Source: Reticulascus tulasneorum
Taxonomy: Eukaryota > Ascomycota > Sordariomycetes > Glomerellales > Reticulascaceae
DNA length: 64,000 bases
Direction of reading: 5' to 3'
Assembly (NCBI GenBank): GCA_001557505.1
Contig: LSAX01000002.1
Span: forward strand, 2,418,001-2,482,000
Shown: piece after piece, positions 33,070 through 45,880 of the stretch
Layout of the letters: each line of letters begins with the position of its first letter
Position numbering within the stretch: the first letter of the stretch is position 1
Made by a program: the position numbers and the translations under genes
The notes under the pieces: generated by a model
The model's database searches: none
The model's input: only the letters and a program-made list of their open reading frames with translations
Told to the model about the DNA's origin: nothing

Positions 33070-36000
33070 ATGCCTCCAAAGCGCAAGCGACCGGAGCGCT
33101 CGTCGGGCGAAGGAGGTCGACCCTCTCCACACAGACCTGGCGACACAGGCTTCGGCCAGCGCGACAGGGACTTTGATGGCGGCGGAAGAGGTGGTCGAGG
33201 GGGTAGAAACACGAGGAGAAATGACCGACGAGATTCCACCCAGAGTCAAGCTGGACAAGGTGCAGGTTCTTCATCAAATTCGCAACGCCCTACTTCTCCC
33301 ACGATGACGCGCCCGCAAAACTCGGCATCGCAGGCTCCTCACCCATCGCCTACGGCCATAAAGCCCCCTCAAGCACCGGCCTCGGCGGCCCCATCTCCTG
33401 TGCCTTCGACCTACTGTTACGATAACCTCACAGACGAGAAGATCACCTCGTGGAAAGATGGTGGTAGGCAGGGCTTGATCGAGCATGGTGTACAATCAAG
33501 AGACGATGTGGATATTACGGAGCTCTCAAGTTTGTTCCAAGAGTTCATACATTCGGCTGTGGAGGGACGCCTCAGTCCTGCGGATGCTGGGGCCTGCGTA
33601 AAGGTTATCCTCGGGCCGGAAACGCAGGAAATGATTAAGGATTCTTTCTCGTTTGAGCCTCACACACTCTTTTTGGACACTCTATCCATTGTCATGGATA
33701 ACGAACCTAACCTTTATCAACCACAATTGCGCGAATTTCTGATCGCTACAGAGGTTTCGCCAATGCTGATGCGACAAGTTCTGGACGCCCCGCTCCTTCA
33801 GCAACTAGGTCTCATTCGAGATAACTTTGTCAAGCTTGGGATCAGGCAGTCGACAAATCTCCTCTACCGGCAAGCGAACTACAACTTATTACGAGAAGAG
33901 ACAGAAGGCTACTCTAAGCTTACAACGGAACTCTTTACGACGAGCAGTTCTGAGCCACCATCTGCGGAAGCAGTCCAAGCCACATTCGAACGAATCAAGG
34001 GCTTGATTGGAACCTTCGATTTGGATGTTGGGAGGGTGCTTGATGTCACACTAGATGTATTTGCTGCTGTGCTCATCAAGCAATTCAGGTTCTTTATCAA
34101 GCTATTGAGAGTGAGCTCTTGGTGGCCACGAAGCCAACTCAGCCCGTCATCAGTCATGTTTGCTGGTGGATTGCCAAATTGGGCATTGCCAGAATCATCA
34201 CATTGGATGCCAAGTGAAGAGGACGAGCTCGCTGTTGCTGAGTTGGCGCGTCAGCGAGACGTGCAATTCTGGGATCGTGCGCGAGAGGTTCATATCGATG
34301 CCTTCTTTGAACTCAGTGGGAGGAAGATAACCGATGCAGAGCAGCAACACTTGGCTCTTGCGGATATTGCAAGCGATGCTGAGGCCGATGCCGAACACCA
34401 ATGGATGAAAATAACGAAAACTCTGCCACCTCCAGGTAATCGAGTTGCCGCTCAGCTCTTGGGGTTCAAGCTACGGTTCTACACATCCGAAGCTCGAGAT
34501 CCAGACGATGTTCTGCCGGCTAACCTGCTCTATCTCGCCGCACTCCTGATCAAAGTCGGATTTCTCTCATTGGTTGATCTCTATCCTCATTTATGGCCGC
34601 TGGATGAGGGTATGGAAACTTTGAGAGAGAAGAGGATGAAGGAGCTAGAAGAAAAAGAGAGACTGAGCAGGCCTGGTGCAGCTAGCAATGCTCTATTAAT
34701 GGCCGGTGCCCTGCCAGATGACACCGTTCCCGCTTCCTTACCCTCCCGTGGCCGAGATGCGGTAGCGAAATCAGATGCCGAGTCGAAGGCAAATGGCGTT
34801 GCTGCTGAAGAGAAGGAGAAACTACCCGAGCCAATGGAACAAAAGGCCACGCTTCTCTTGTGTCTGTTAACGATAGGCGCAATTCCGGAGGCTCTCTTTA
34901 TCCTTGGACGTTTCCCTTGGCTTCCTGAGGCCTTTCCAGAGATACTCGATCGAGTTCATCGCATTCTCAATCATTCAATCGAGAAGGTTTACCAAGAAAG
35001 CCGACCCGTTGCTATCTTTCCAGCGGAGTGTCCCCCTACCCAGATTGCCGACATTGACCAGACTGGTGCACCAAAAGGAACAGTCAAGCTTGGCAGGTTG
35101 CCTCCAAAGCGGTCTTTGCGATGGCCATTCCCTGACAAATCCGACTTAAATGAGGGCCAGCACTATCGATTCTACTGGGACGAATGGGCAGACAACGTCC
35201 CCATATGCCAGACAGTAGATGACGTTTTCACTCTTTGCGGGACTCTGCTCAACATCTCTGGCGTAAACATTGGGAAGGACGAGACCCTACTAGCGAAACT
35301 CATCAGCATTGGTGCGAAGAGCTTGTCTGAGGACCAATCAAAGCACAACTTTGATCGTTGGCAAGACCTCCTACGCCGACTGTTGGTCCCGGCCTTGAGT
35401 TTGACAAAAGCCAATGCATCTATTGTCAACTCGATTTGGGACCTTCTCAAGTTGTACCCTAGTCCTACTCGGTATGCTATCTACGCTGAGTGGTATGAGG
35501 GACAGATTTCAAGGCTACCGGCTATGAAAGCTGCTTTTGCACGAACAAGACTCGAGACACTGGGCACGATGAAGCGCATATCTCTTACGAACCTTAGCGA
35601 CATGGCCAAGTCACTGGCAAAGACGAGCTACTCTTCTCCGGGTATCGTCTTCAAGGTGGCCCTGGATCAGATTGAGTCGTACGCCAATCTTATTGAAGCA
35701 TTCGTGGAATGTGCAAAATACTTCACTGATCTTTCATATGACGTCTTGGTATGGTCTCTGATGAGCTCTTTGGGAGGGAAGCAAAGGAGCCGTACACAAG
35801 AGTCATCAGTCCTTCTCACAAGCAAATGGCTCCAGGCGTTGTCAAGATTCTCCGGCAAAGTTTTCAAGAGATACTCCGTATTGAACCCCACCCCGGTGAT
35901 CCAATACGTCAATGATCAACTATTCCGAGGAAATTCAACAGATCTCATCATTTTGAAAGAGCTCATCTCTTCCATGGGAGGTGTGGTTCAAACACTCGAC

Positions 36001-39000
36001 TTCACAGAGGATCAAGTTCTGGCAATGTCAGGGGGTGAAATACTTCGGCGACAAACTCTGCTTAGTGTTCAAGACAAGCGGTTTGACTCCAAGCGAAGCG
36101 CAAAGCGTCTCATGCAGTCATTGACTGATTTCAAGCTGGCCGGACAACTTCTCGTCAACGTCGCTCAATACCGCCAGTCCGCCATCTATAAGATTCCCGA
36201 TGATGAAGCTCACATAAAGTATCTCGCGACCATGATAGACGATAGTCATCAGATGCTAGTCCAGTACCTTGATTTGCTGCGAAGCAATCTGGAACCTCAC
36301 GAATTCGATGAACTCGTGCCAACTACCAGCCAGCTCATTGATGAATTTGGGCTGGATGCCAGTTTGGCCTTCCTCATTGGCAGAGACAGTCTCGCGTTCT
36401 ATATGTTCCCTAGACCTTCCGACAAGCATCATATATCGTCTCAAGGAGCAGCGGACTCCGATGGTGATGTCTCCATGGCAGAGGACAAGATCAGCCAGCC
36501 AACAACTATCACAGCCGTGGTAGACGAAGCTTCGCCAGAGAGTGAGACTGCCAATGGGCTTCCAACAAAGATCCTGGACGTTGTCCAGCCGATAGTTGAC
36601 TCTATACAGTCCACGGCATCATCCACAGTGTGGGAAAAGATAACGCCCGAATTTTGTGTGACGTTCTGGGCTCTGCAACTCGGAGATTTTGTTGTTCCAA
36701 TTTCGAGTTACAACAAAGCTCAGAAGCACGTGTCCAATTTAAGGACAGAAGTCATGAAAGATCGCTCTGATATGACTCGGACTGGGATGAATAAAAAGGA
36801 AGCGAAAAAGGCCGAGTATCAAAAGATCATGAACGACCTCTTGGCAGAGATCGCGGTACAGCAGGAACGTGTTGCGAGGAACAAGTTTTACATCACCAAA
36901 CGGATGAAATCATGGTTCACGGGGTCCTTTCTGAAGCTGAATGGCATATCGGATGCTATTATCGAGCAATGTCTTTTCCCCCGCCTGGTACTGTCGGCAA
37001 GCGATGCGGAGTATTGCTACGCGATTACCAGAAGTCTTCATGACTGGGTTGCTCCAAACTTCAAACTCATGTCACTTTACGACCGACTCTTCAATGTCAA
37101 CCGACTGCGGTCCATGATCTTCACGTGCACTGTCCGAGAAGCGGAGCACCTGGGCAGATTTCTGAACTGTGTACTGAAGGACCTCTCAAAGTGGCACAGA
37201 GACATCAATGCTTACAACAGAGAAGCTATCAAGTCAAAGACTCTGGGATTTGCAACCGCAGTTGACGAGGCTGGGCAACCCACATCTTATCTGGAACATG
37301 CCCAGTTTCGAGACGTGCTATATGGTTGGCATAAGAATCTAAATATAGCCTTGAAGTCGTGCCTCGGTGGCATGGAGTGGATGCATATTCGCAACGCCAT
37401 CACAATATTAAAGGCAGTACTCGATTTCTTCCCTGCAGTGGAGTTTATGGGTCGGCAATTTATGGAGCTGCTCAAGACTATCACCGACCGAGAGTCTGCA
37501 TCTAAGTCTGCGGATGCTGATGAAGCCGGCCACCGTGTCGATTTGTCCGTCGCAGCACAAGGCGCACTTTCAGAGTTGCAAAGGAGAAAAACGAAATGGG
37601 TATTGCCAGCAGGGTTCCGGCCCAATACGGTAAGCAGTGCTTTCACGACTGAGGATTGGGAACGTGGACTAAACCATACTAGACGGGCCAAAGCCACGCC
37701 AAATCAAAAGACGGTGATGCTGCCAACGCTGAGTCCACAGGCCTTCGTGCTACCGCGCCGGACTTCAAGCCCGGGTCGGCCAAGTAAGTATCCTCGCACC
37801 AACTTCAAGTTGCTTATAGATCCTGACTGCGCTATCTTAGGCCTACTTCTGCAGAAGACGAAGACGGTGAGGTAAAAGACGGTAAAGATGGCAAGGGTCA
37901 AACAGCGACTGCCCCTACCCCACCAACAAGTCATCCACAAAAGGAGCCAAATCTGCCACCAAAGCCGTCTGTTCCTCACAGGGACACAGCGAAATCAGCA
38001 GCAAGTACCTCGAATCTTCCAAGGCCCGACATTATGTCTACTCCATCAAGCAAGCCGTCAACTCCTAGGTTGGCCGCAGCTCTCCCCGGTACAACCAGCT
38101 CCGGCCAACGAGAATTACCAAGGTCGGTCTCCGGACCAGACAGAAGTACACCGAATCTCCCCAAGCGACCAGATGTGCCATTCCCAAGCCATTACCCACA
38201 GGAGAGGTTTAATCCTGCTGGAGCCCCGGACCGCCGGGATCCAAGAGAGCCCCGTGATGTACGTGGGCCGCGAGACATTCGAGAAACTCGTGATAGCCGA
38301 GAGGTAAGAGATCACCGAGATCCGCGAGACCTGCGAGATGCCCGCGATCTCAGGCTACCGGAACCACCTCGTCAAGAGCGAGCGCGAGATTTTCCCAACT
38401 CTGATCGTCGACCACCACCAGAAAATGTGTCTCGTGAGCCTGGCCGCTTATCCGAGAAGGATTGGTCACCAAGACAAGAGACACTGCCCTCAAGACGAGG
38501 AGATCGCACCGCTTCTGAACGAGACAGTCGCCCTGCCCGGGATAGACCACCCCCAGTCAATGGGCGCGGCCATGATTCTGGTAGACTTTCTCGGGAGCCA
38601 ACAACAGCAACGACAGCTGCGCCTGCTCCAGCTCAGCCAATGGCAGAGGAACCGCCAATCAACCCTGAGAGAGCTGCGTTATTTCAACAGGAATCGCTAG
38701 AGCAACCACCAAGACTTCAGGATCCTGACCGTCGTGCGAGAGGGCCTCGTCTCCCTGAGATAGACCGTCCTGATATCACAAACCCACAGCGTGCTGCACT
38801 TATTACTGGTACACGAGACCCTCCGCCACGCATGGCCCGAGACGAGGGTCTCGATCGACCCCCTTCTCGGACCGATTCTCCGAGGAGAAATGGGCGATTC
38901 AACCAAGAACCCATAGCAGATGCGAGCCGCGACGAGAAGCATATCCGATCTCATCATTCAGATCATCGATCTTCCACGAGAGATAGCCATGATGATTCTT

Positions 39001-40478
39001 CTCAGATGCCACCCACCAGGGGCGATCGGAGCATAGACCGAGACAACGATCGTTTTATGGCGGACAAAGGCAGAGATGGGTCAGCATTTCACCCTACGCA
39101 GTCATCACATGCTCCTGAAAACGACCATGGTCGTCCAGCACATCAAGACCATAACTACGGCCGTCTGAATCCTATCCAGTCTGTTGTCGCTGATATCCCG
39201 TCTGGACCTCGAGGTCGTGGTCGTGGGGCGAGTAGAGGAGGCGTGAATACCCCTTCCTCACGGCCTGAGAACCGTTTCCCGCCAGTGGACAGTCCGCAAG
39301 CGACGATGCCCGACGAAAGACATCCGCCCACTGGACCGGCTTCGGGTAGAGGACGACGGGGACCATACGAATCTGGGTCTCAGTCTGTCCACTCGCCAGC
39401 CGTCACAACTCCAACATCAGGCACGCACATGGAACGACCCCGCCAGTCTAATACAGGAGCACCATCGCCAGCACCACCCCAGCAATCGGTTCCACCAGCG
39501 CCAGTCGCCTCTGGTGTTCATCCTGATCGATTGGCTCAGATAGTCCCGCCCCCTCCACCACCAACAGCACAAGCCCCTGTTCATGGGCATCCGCGGGCTT
39601 CTTTACCGCCTCTGAATACCCCAGACCGGGCACCGATCAACTCCAGCCAGTCCGGCGGTCGGATGCCATCAGGCAACTTCTCCAACTCACCAGCACCAGA
39701 ATTATCTGCCCCTACCGGCCCATCAATGACCAATGACCGCGGAAGAAATAGACAGCTCAACAGCATACAAAACATTATCCACCATTCCGCAACGTCCGAG
39801 AATAGTCGGGGCACTAGCATCCGCGGAAGAGGATCCAGGACCAATTTAGCTAATTCTGACGCCCAGGTTCTGACAGGCGCCTCCCCTGTGTCAACACCAA
39901 CTCACGAGCGCCAGGACCCCATTCGCCCGCCCATGAACACCGACAGAGCTTCTAATGGTGATGAGTTTGCCGGTAGAGGTGATCACGAGCGTAGTCGCAG
40001 AGACCGTGATCGCTCTGATCGTCCTGATCGGCAATCTAGACGAGGGAGTCGAGAGCGTGAGCGTAGTGGAGAGCGTGAGAGGGAGACCAAAGAGCCTCGC
40101 GAGTACCGCGAGCGGCGATCGGTAACTGCAGGACATGTTGCGGGTGGTAGGGAAGAACGCGAGCTGAGACGCTCTGGACGTGAACCTTCCGGCAGTGCGA
40201 GAGAACCCCATTCAAGTGTACCGCATGGGGCCGGTAGAGAGAGCAACGGGAGCGGCCGCGAACCTCGCCACCGTGAGCCTCGTGGCGAGGCTGGGATTGG
40301 AGGGAGAAACGAAGAGTGGGGAGGAAGTAATATGCGTGGCCAGCCAAGAGGAGGGCTTAGAGACGGTATGCCCAGACAGGGTGACGATCGACGTGAACCA
40401 CGAGAGGACCGTGGAAGGAAGCGAAGGAGTGAGGATGCGGCCGGCTTGACCGAACGAGAAAAGAGACAAAGACGCTAG
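33070..40478 (+). CDS. tho2: THO complex subunit 2
   Basis: Scaffold subunit of the THO/TREX complex, which couples transcription elongation to mRNP assembly and export in the nucleus. Exons 33070-37787 and 37841-40478 flank a 53-nt intron and join as AA|G, giving 2451 residues. The first ~110 residues are basic and Gly/Pro-rich with an NLS-like PPKRKRPERS. The helical THO2 core runs from ~115 to ~1560, including FWALQLGDFVVPISSYNKAQ, TRTGMNKKEAKKAEYQKIMN, FYITKRMKSWF and FPRLVLSASDAEYCYAI, which mark the conserved THOC2 region. The last ~880 residues are disordered, with RD/RE-rich blocks at both ends (DPREPRDVRGPRDIRETRDS...; RRDRDRSDRPDRQSRRG...), and terminate in REKRQRR. The tail likely binds nucleic acid. 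It is the longest gene in the window. Confidence 0.95.
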
Positions 40479-41340
40479 GAGCCGAGAACGTTAGTCTAAG
40501 CAGAGCAGGCCTTCTTTATAGTCCTTGCGAGCAACCCACCGAGAACAATGTGTGGTCTGCAGGGCGACGGGGGAGGATTGAGATTATTTCTTTTCCCATT
40601 TGCGATACGGGGCGGCGAAACATCGAAGAGGAGTTGGGTCAATTCAACCCAGGAAGAAATGGGAGGCATCGGATCCTTCAAGCGACAATATCACCACTAC
40701 TGCTTTCATTTGAATTTTGCCCGCATGGACGCTTTCACTTCAGATACACAATTCTCATGCCTTCCTACGAAAGCGCAGCCAAAACAATCCAAGTTCTACA
40801 ATATTTGCATCGAGTCAGTCAGTTTGCGACTCAAATCAGAGATACCCATGACGATCCCATAAAGAAAGAGGGATCATCAGTTAGCGAGAATGGCAGCGGC
40901 GTAAAAAAGTTGCCCTCCCGCTCTCGTCACCCCTTTTTGCAACAGCATTGCGTTGCGTCGAATTGTTTTTTTTCGGATTAAAGCGTTCGTGTACAATTTT
41001 AATAGACAAGTCTCACGTAGAGATGACTTGCATCCACCGGCGTAACGGCATTATAAGTCCCTCTCCCCTTTGTTAGATATAGGGAGTAAACGGAAGGGAG
41101 AGGACGGAGGGAACAATTTCTGCCGAGAAATGGCAAGATCACCGTAGAATAAGGGGTAAAATGGAACAAGGAAAACTTCAAGACACAACAAACATATGTG
41201 AATAGATTGGACTCGCAGTCCAGTGGTATCTCAATGCCATCCGTGACACCATGCAATCCCCGATCCCAGTTTCCCCATTCCAAAATCCGTGATGTGAACC
41301 AGCAGCCATCTATGAAATTATGTGACGTTAAATCATGTCC
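40479..41340. other. Convergent intergenic region
   Basis: 862 bp between the THO2 stop and the DUF300 stop. No supported gene; it presumably holds two 3' UTRs. Confidence 0.45.
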
Positions 41341-43168
41341 TTACATCGCCCGGCCCGGTCCCGGGCTCGGAGGACCCCATAATGCCTGTCCGACTCTCAG
41401 TTGCGTCGAGCTCCTCGGGTTTTCCGGTGGGTTGCCCTGCGAGGCGCCAGCGTACCGGTACTCTTCTTCATCCTTGCCGTACCCTTGTTGTATTCTCGGA
41501 TCGCGACCACCTCCGAAGGCGTGGTCGCGGTAAGGCGACAGCGGGGGTGCGCCGTTCCTCGATGGCGATATCGGGCCCGTCATCGTCATGGGATTCGGCT
41601 GCGCATGCGCTATCAACCCGACCCTCTCCTCGCCGATGGGAGCCAGCTGCTGTGTTTGCAGGAAGGTGCTGCGGCGGAACTCGTTGGCGATGGGTAAATG
41701 CTCCGTACTCTTCGAGCCCAGCTGCCTGGGACTGCCGCCGGCGCTCTTGTCCAGGTCGTCCATATGCATGCTAGTCCTGTAGCTAGCGTCTTCCTTCCTC
41801 CGCTTAACACCACAGAACAGCCACCGCATGCCTCTCCCAAAGGCCTTCACGAAATCCCAGAGATTCCACGCGTCGACAATGGCGCCGAGCCCCAGGAAAC
41901 CGCCGCTCGGTGCCGAGTGCTCGTTCTCGCGGTTGAGATGGGTATCCGCTTTGCGCGAGTCTGGGGCGGGATAGAAGGTCGGCTTGGCGCCGGGCTTGTA
42001 AGGGGCGTATGGGAAGGCCCAGAGGTGGAGGATGGCGAAGATGGCCATCTCGAAGCAGAGGAGGAGAGCGGGAATGCCAACTTTGATGTCGGGATAGGCG
42101 AGGACTTCGTTGGCGTGGACGAGATTGAGGGTCGAGGTGCCGAGAGAGATGACTGTGACCTGCCAGAAGGAGAAGAAGACGACAAGCTTAATGGCCAGGA
42201 CCTTGAGGAAGGGTTTGTGCTCGGCGAGGGGCAAGCGAAGCTGGACATAGAATTGGATGATGCAGTACATGGCTATCGTGACTGCTATGCAGTTGATGGT
42301 GATGACCTGCGAGCTTGTCAGTGGCGCACTCCTTCCGCACAAAATTGAGCGAACCATACCCATATATGGCCAAAAACAGGGCTGTTCGAGCTCTCGCAGT
42401 ACCGGTGAAAGTACTGGGTCACCACCGCCGTGACGGTCATGGCAACCCGTATAAAACAGTACTGGTAGACGCCGATCCAGATGATGTTGAACCACGTCAA
42501 CCCGCTCTGGGGCGTCCGCCACGGGCCGCGCTCACCTCCGCAGCACTTGGAGAACCAATTGAGCGGCCAGACCCATTTCTTGACGGGCTGCATGTTGCGG
42601 AAGAACCCCTTCTGGTCGTGGAGATCGGCGCCGAGGTAGTGGCACAGGAGCGCAAAGAAGGATGCGAGGGCGAAGGCTTCATAGCAGTCGCTGAGAACCT
42701 GGAAGTAGATTGCGTGCCAGTAGAAGTAGAGCTGGAGGAAGGAGGAGGCGGCGTAGACGGGGACCATGAAGAGGATGCGGATTATGCTAGGAGGAGAAGA
42801 CGGGTTAGCTGGAGCTCCCGGTGGGGGTGGAAGAACGGGGTGCAGGAGCAAGTGGGAGGGTCTTACTGTCTTTGCTCTCTTGGTTTGGTGTAGTTGAGAG
42901 CGTGCATCCAGATGAGATACAAGCTTAGGCATACTGCGATTATGGTACACGAGCCAGCAATGATGAGTGCGAGCTGGTGGAATGTCAAGGGGCCGACGAT
43001 TTCGATCTCGGAGCCGGGGAGAACTGTTCAATCGCAAGCGCATTACAATTAGCCCCCTTAACCCGACAAGGATGATGTGAATTGAGAAGAGAAGGGGGGC
43101 AAGGCAAGAAAGAGGGCGATGGACATACTCCTCAGCTCCTCCAACGTCGAGTTACACGTCAAATTCAT
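41341..43168 (-). CDS. DUF300/TMEM184 (organic solute transporter alpha-like) membrane protein
   Basis: Multi-pass membrane protein of the OSTalpha/TMEM184/LAZ1 family, whose fission-yeast member Hfl1 sits on the vacuole and helps lipidated Atg8 function. Four exons (43168-43129, 43023-42867, 42786-42360, 42306-41341) join in phase to 529 residues starting MNLTCNSTLEEL. About seven hydrophobic segments follow, including LALIIAGSCTIIAVCLSLYL, the conserved IIRILFMVPVYAASSFLQLY, ALASFFALLCHYLGADLHDQ and KVLAIKLVVFFSFWQVTVI. The final ~200 residues are a hydrophilic, probably cytosolic tail rich in Pro/Gly/Arg. Splicing W|V between TM segments restores GHIWVITINC. Transport substrate unknown. 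The upstream region is full of simple repeats. Confidence 0.92.
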
Positions 43169-45880
43169 GGTCGAGATCGGGGGTCGAATATACTGCGACC
43201 GGTCCGGACCGGTCGTCGGGATATGGGCTGTGATTCAGATGGTCGGCTGGATGGGCGGGAGTGACGTCGCCAAGAAGGTGTAAATGCAGGTCCGGCGCTT
43301 GGCATGCCCTACCTCTGGGACTCGCGGGTCGGGAACTATAGACAGCTCGACAATAATCGACGATCGGCCAAGAATCTCGAGGAAGTGTTTGAAGTCGTCG
43401 CCAACGAAGGCAAGAAGATAAAAAGACAAGGGTAAGAATTGAGAAAGAGAGAGAGAGAGAATACGAAGGGGGAAAAAATGAGCACCCCAGATAGATGTCT
43501 TCCCGCCTCCTGATCCCCAACCTTCAAACGCAGAAGAATGTTTGAATGGCGCTCAACCACCACACTGCCGCGGTATTCCCGACCAGCTTACGAGTGTGTC
43601 TAGCTTCTGGTGGTTACAGTTACGCAATATCCGGCCCGTAGACGATTATTCTTTCGAGGCAAAAAGAGAAACAGTTGAGAGGTGGTTCGATGGGGGGATC
43701 GTTTCGATAGACGGGCTTCAAGTCGAGGAGCGAGTGGGCGATTGAATGGTTGGCGGGTCTCAGACATGCGAGAAATCGAGTCTCCTTAACAGCGGCGGGC
43801 GGCTCTCGACACACACACACATACATGGACATGGACACACGACCTTCATGGATGTGGCGCTGGGGGGGGGGGGGGGGGGGGGGTTGTTACGAGAGGTGGG
43901 GAAAACTCGGGGCAGGGGCGCTGAAGATGAGAGCCAACCACTGGCCGGCCTGTGCCAATCTCATGCTATGTTTCGGGGATTTTTCGTTTGAGGTTTCTGG
44001 CAGGCATGCAGGCTAAGCCCCGGCAACGTGGCCAAGCGTCCAACTTCAGCACCCAAAACCCCGGGGTGAAGGCTGTCCTCCAGCGAGTGACGGGACTCCT
44101 TTGGCGACAGGGGGGCTTCCGAAGGCCCTGTAATTTACTTTTGGTCAAAGACAATTGGCTCCCGAGTCTCTTCTGGTTGGACCCCTGGTACGGGCACTGC
44201 CATCATCCAGATGGGTGCAGTGATGGGCGCATGCACTCCACACGACACTTGCGACCGTTTGCTTCCTTTTGCCAACCAACCCTACATAGTAACCTCGGGT
44301 TCACGCCCAGCCCCGAAAAGACACCTGGGGATTTTATGCTCTTCTCTCTTGAGCCGCAGTCGGTGAGCTGTGGGGAGGGGAACTCGATACACAGAGGCTA
44401 GGAAGGACAGCAGCGTTGTCATGCCTTGCGCCTCTCCGTCCTGGCAAAGACCCTGCGGGCAATCTCCCAAACGCAAGATTTCCCCATACGACTGACTCAC
44501 TCTACAACACATCCCGCCAAACACATGCTAACTTCCTAGTGAGCCAAGAGACAAAGAAACATCACCAGAAGCTGGAATGAGCGGGCTAGATCTTCCTGGT
44601 CCGATGTGCTACCATATTGGCATATCCTAATCTGTGCTACTCTCACATGGCCAGTGATAAATAGCACACTAGTCTAGACAATCCGTTATTGTATGATTCA
44701 AGCCAAAGTAGATGAGCATGTTTCCCATAGAAACCTCCACTGCCAAACCGAAAACCCCCCCTTATCACAATCAGCCCCTCCTCTCATTGCCCCATTCAGC
44801 CTCCGAAGACATGCATTTCATCATCACGCTTCCCAAAACACGAAACACCGAGCCCCCACCTCGGCCAAAATGATTGACACTATGATGTAAAAGGACCCTG
44901 CTCGATCTGTAAGTCATCATTAGCCCCTCTCCGACCCTTCCAAAGTGCAAATGCCCAGGATAACTAATTGGGATCTACAAGTATATAAAATTTTCTTGGC
45001 AAGAGCCAAATGCAGCTAGTGACAGTGCTTAAGTTATACACACTGTGTCATCTTGAACCTCGACCTTAACAGAGCCGAAAATGGAGGGGTAATTATATAC
45101 TCAGAAATGTACTTACGGAGGACGGCATTCTCTCGTGAAGTTTCGGAAGCGCAGGCGAGCTTCAAACACTATCTACGGCGTTTGGATTTATCGAATTACT
45201 TAGCTTTTCAGGTCCAATGACAGGCTTTGGCAAGGCGCGTCAATATTTCTATGCTCTCGTGGCTTTGCAGCACCGTCCCCTAAGGAGGAAGATCGTCCCT
45301 GTGGATGGCTGCGTTCAAAGCAACGGCGACATCGACATATCAATCGTCTGAACATGTCACAGTGGGGGCGGCGGGGGCGGGGTAAAATGTGGCTGAGGGG
45401 CAAAGTCAAATGCTTCGATCACCACTTGCATGAATGAAAGAACAGCAAAGATAAGTTCATCGAAAACGACGCCCGAGATAGAAAATTTCAACCAGATTTA
45501 GTAATCTGTATGAACTGTCTGCAGAGAATTGGAAGTTTGTGCTCAGGTCAATTGCCCTCTTAATGGCTTTATCCTCAATGCCCGTAGTGCAGCGGTCCCG
45601 CGTCCCCGCCTTTCAGCTGAATCACGATATCGCAGACTTCGCCGCGTTTAATGTCGAGGACAGCTCGTCGATCACCGTCTCCATCCTTACGAATGACTTC
45701 CAAAGTTCTGTCGTCAACGAGTGCTTCTCCACCAAGGATTTGGAGGCAGCCGGCCCACTTTAGCCCGGCATTTTGCCGACTCACCAACCGCGTCCATGAA
45801 AATTTTGTTGCACATCGTCTTTTTATTTCCTTCAACCACGACAACGGCACCCACGACAACCAATCTTAATCTCGCACAAA
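43169..45880. other. Gene-poor 2.7-kb region rich in simple repeats
   Basis: Between two divergent starts (DUF300 and ADSS). It contains (GA)7 at 43447-43460, a CA run at 43809-43820, and a 22-nt G run at 43862-43883. 44880-45500 is fairly featureless. Just upstream of the ADSS ATG, 45539-45860 holds long frames on both strands, but neither gives a recognised protein; this is probably leader. I see no gene. Confidence 0.4.
43862..43883. repeat. Poly-G run of 22 nt
   Basis: Uninterrupted G22 on the plus strand, about 700 bp upstream of the DUF300 start and 50 bp after a CA repeat. Long enough to form intermolecular or intramolecular G-quadruplex structure; the exact length may also be a sequencing artefact. 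Confidence 0.8.

Noticed and set aside
45575..45859. Long frames on both strands just upstream of ADSS
   Set aside because: Both strands look moderately protein-like, which usually means codon-periodic shadowing or chance. No family recognised and no start context.
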